From contig CAZOZK010000061.1 in assembly GCA_964584245.1 (NCBI GenBank), positions 1-6,593 on the forward strand: a stretch of 6,593 nt of DNA. The letters are read 5' to 3'. The stretch comes from CAZOZK01 sp964584245 (GTDB taxonomy: Bacteria > Patescibacteriota > Microgenomatia > UBA1400 > PJMF01). The notes beneath the pieces were generated by a model, which saw nothing but the letters and a program-made list of their open reading frames with translations, was not told where the DNA came from and ran no database searches. Positions 5,409-6,593 of this stretch are shown here, in pieces. The translations under genes were made by a program, and so were the position numbers. Within the stretch, counting starts at the first letter, position 1. Each line of letters opens with the position of its first letter.

Positions 5409-6593
5409 TTACTTTCTCTGAAAAATGAAGATTAGTACTGGTGTACTAACGAGAATAGCAAAGCCTAGATAGGTGAGTATTTGTGGGAAAAACAGTAAAT
5501 ATATTGTGTTTGTTTCCGTTTGATTGAGTGTTGAGATATCCCAGCTTTGTGCCCAGTTATTTACTGTAGATTTCTTGTTTAGAAGAGTAAAAAATGGGAA
5601 AGATTCAGATTCAATAAATGCAATCCACCCAGAATAATTTCCTTGCCAGAGAACCAATTGAGGTTCAGCTAATTGATTCGGTGTGATTTCGACCGAATAA
5701 AAAGTCGGATTTGGATGGGATACTGTGCTGTATTCATGGAATGCTGGCGTTGAAGTTGTGAGTGGTTGTCCTGGTTGTGTTAATTTTAATTCACTCAAAA
5801 ATTCATAGGGGATTTGATACGCTGCAACCCGATGCAGCTCATTTATTGTTTGTGAATTAGCAAAAGAAAGATTATCAAAATTGACGGTATAGCCTGCTGC
5901 AGCAACAGTAGAAGGTGGAATAATATACGAGAAGCTAGCAGTAGCTTTTTTCTGGGGAGCATCTAAATAGGTGTCGAATAGTGCTGTTTTACTTTGCAAG
6001 TCATACACACTCATAAATAAACCACGGCCTTTTATATTTTTGGCCTCTACGGTTAAGAGATAGCTATGATTAATTGCAAAGTTGGGAAATAAAAATGAAA
6101 TACAGTTGCTAGAATTTTGGCTTGTTAGCCTAAGTGTTTTTGTGCCATCTGCCTCAGGAATTAGTTCATGCTCGTAGGTTCCGGTTCGAGAGGGATCACA
6201 ACTTGTCGGTGTTTGTTCAAAGTCATTCCATGGGTCACTATCGTAACTAAGTATGCCGGTCACTTTTGGAACTACTACTTCCAGAATTCCTTTTGCATTT
6301 TGATCTAGTTCAACAGGCACTATTTGGTCTTCATTTTCAGGTGAGACCGTTACAATTGGTTTACCATCTAACAAGATAACAGGATATGAAACAGCAGTTG
6401 GCACCGCAGGATCCAACTCAACATAATAGAGTGCGTTACGGTCATATACAGGCTTTACAAGAGTATAATTCAGCAAATCTTTGGGCAATTGGGTACGAAA
6501 ACTAATGTAATCCTCTTTTTCTATAACTTCAAACTCAAGATCAGATTGGCTTTTGCCAGTAAATAATGATCGAAATGGGTAATACTGGTCAAA
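5409..6593 (-). CDS. Large membrane protein, C-terminal part with extracytoplasmic beta domains (glycosyltransferase/YfhO-like; N-terminus outside window)
   Basis: The frame is open to the right edge of the window, so only the last 394 residues are present. A TTG codon at 6488 is not needed as a start, since coding continues through it. No transmembrane helices occur until the end, so most of the fragment is one extracytoplasmic region. Around fragment residues 115-250 there is a beta-rich segment with LTVEAKNIKGRGLFMSVYD, resembling a carbohydrate-binding-type sandwich. A second segment (about 300-360) carries W-Q-G-N-Y-S-G-W, then VNNWAQSWDI, a pattern found at the ends of YfhO-like and related multi-span glycosyltransferase proteins, where a GW and an N-x-W motif precede the last helix. 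A final helix (about 367-390) ends in FQRK. I infer a lipid-linked sugar transferase or related envelope protein, consistent with galE next door; the catalytic half is not visible. Confidence 0.65.
   Translation of the reverse strand, partial: FDQYYPFRSLFTGKSQSDLEFEVIEKEDYISFRTQLPKDLLNYTLVKPVYDRNALYYVELDPAVPTAVSYPVILLDGKPIVTVSPENEDQIVPVELDQNAKGILEVVVPKVTGILSYDSDPWNDFEQTPTSCDPSRTGTYEHELIPEADGTKTLRLTSQNSSNCISFLFPNFAINHSYLLTVEAKNIKGRGLFMSVYDLQSKTALFDTYLDAPQKKATASFSYIIPPSTVAAAGYTVNFDNLSFANSQTINELHRVAAYQIPYEFLSELKLTQPGQPLTTSTPAFHEYSTVSHPNPTFYSVEITPNQLAEPQLVLWQGNYSGWIAFIESESFPFFTLLNKKSTVNNWAQSWDISTLNQTETNTIYLLFFPQILTYLGFAILVSTPVLIFIFQRK

Noticed and set aside
6486..6488. A TTG codon as the possible start of the rightmost gene.
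   Set aside because: The frame stays open for 35 more codons to the window edge with similar composition (e.g. YYPFRSLF), so the gene starts outside the window.

Overview
The window reads as bacterial DNA of moderate GC content (judged by eye) using the standard code: TAA, TAG and TGA all end genes here. The best guess for the source is a Patescibacteria/CPR genome, probably Microgenomates. The inference rests on a lamin-tail surface protein with a Pro/Thr/Ser linker and a VLG motif, a membrane glycosyltransferase-like C-terminus of the kind common in that group, an HU protein with a divergent arm, and start codons that mostly lack Shine-Dalgarno sequences. No marker gene proves it.

Positions 1-2418 (+ strand) hold a compact isoprenoid/carotenoid operon: the 3' part of a phytoene/squalene synthase, a trans-polyprenyl diphosphate synthase (GGPP synthase type), and a UbiA-family prenyltransferase most like lycopene elongases. 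The spacers are 15 and 21 bases. The set would supply GGPP, condense it to phytoene, and, after desaturation by an enzyme not in the window, add C5 units to give C50-type carotenoids. The operon continues to the left of the window.

Positions 2399-6593 (- strand) hold five genes read right to left: the C-terminal part of a large membrane protein with extracytoplasmic beta domains, a UDP-glucose 4-epimerase (galE), a lamin-tail-domain surface protein, a VanZ-like membrane protein, and an HU DNA-binding protein. The first four suggest envelope or surface polysaccharide work. galE has a plausible promoter placed so that its mRNA would be leaderless. HU has its own plausible promoter with a 14-bp perfect palindrome at the expected transcription start. 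The HU and UbiA genes converge and overlap by 20 bases.

No stretch longer than 300 bases lacks a gene. I saw no tRNA, rRNA, CRISPR array, insertion sequence or convincing intrinsic terminator. The most interesting points are a C50-type carotenoid module in a probable CPR genome, the predicted leaderless galE transcript, the palindrome at the HU start, and the unusual HU arm.
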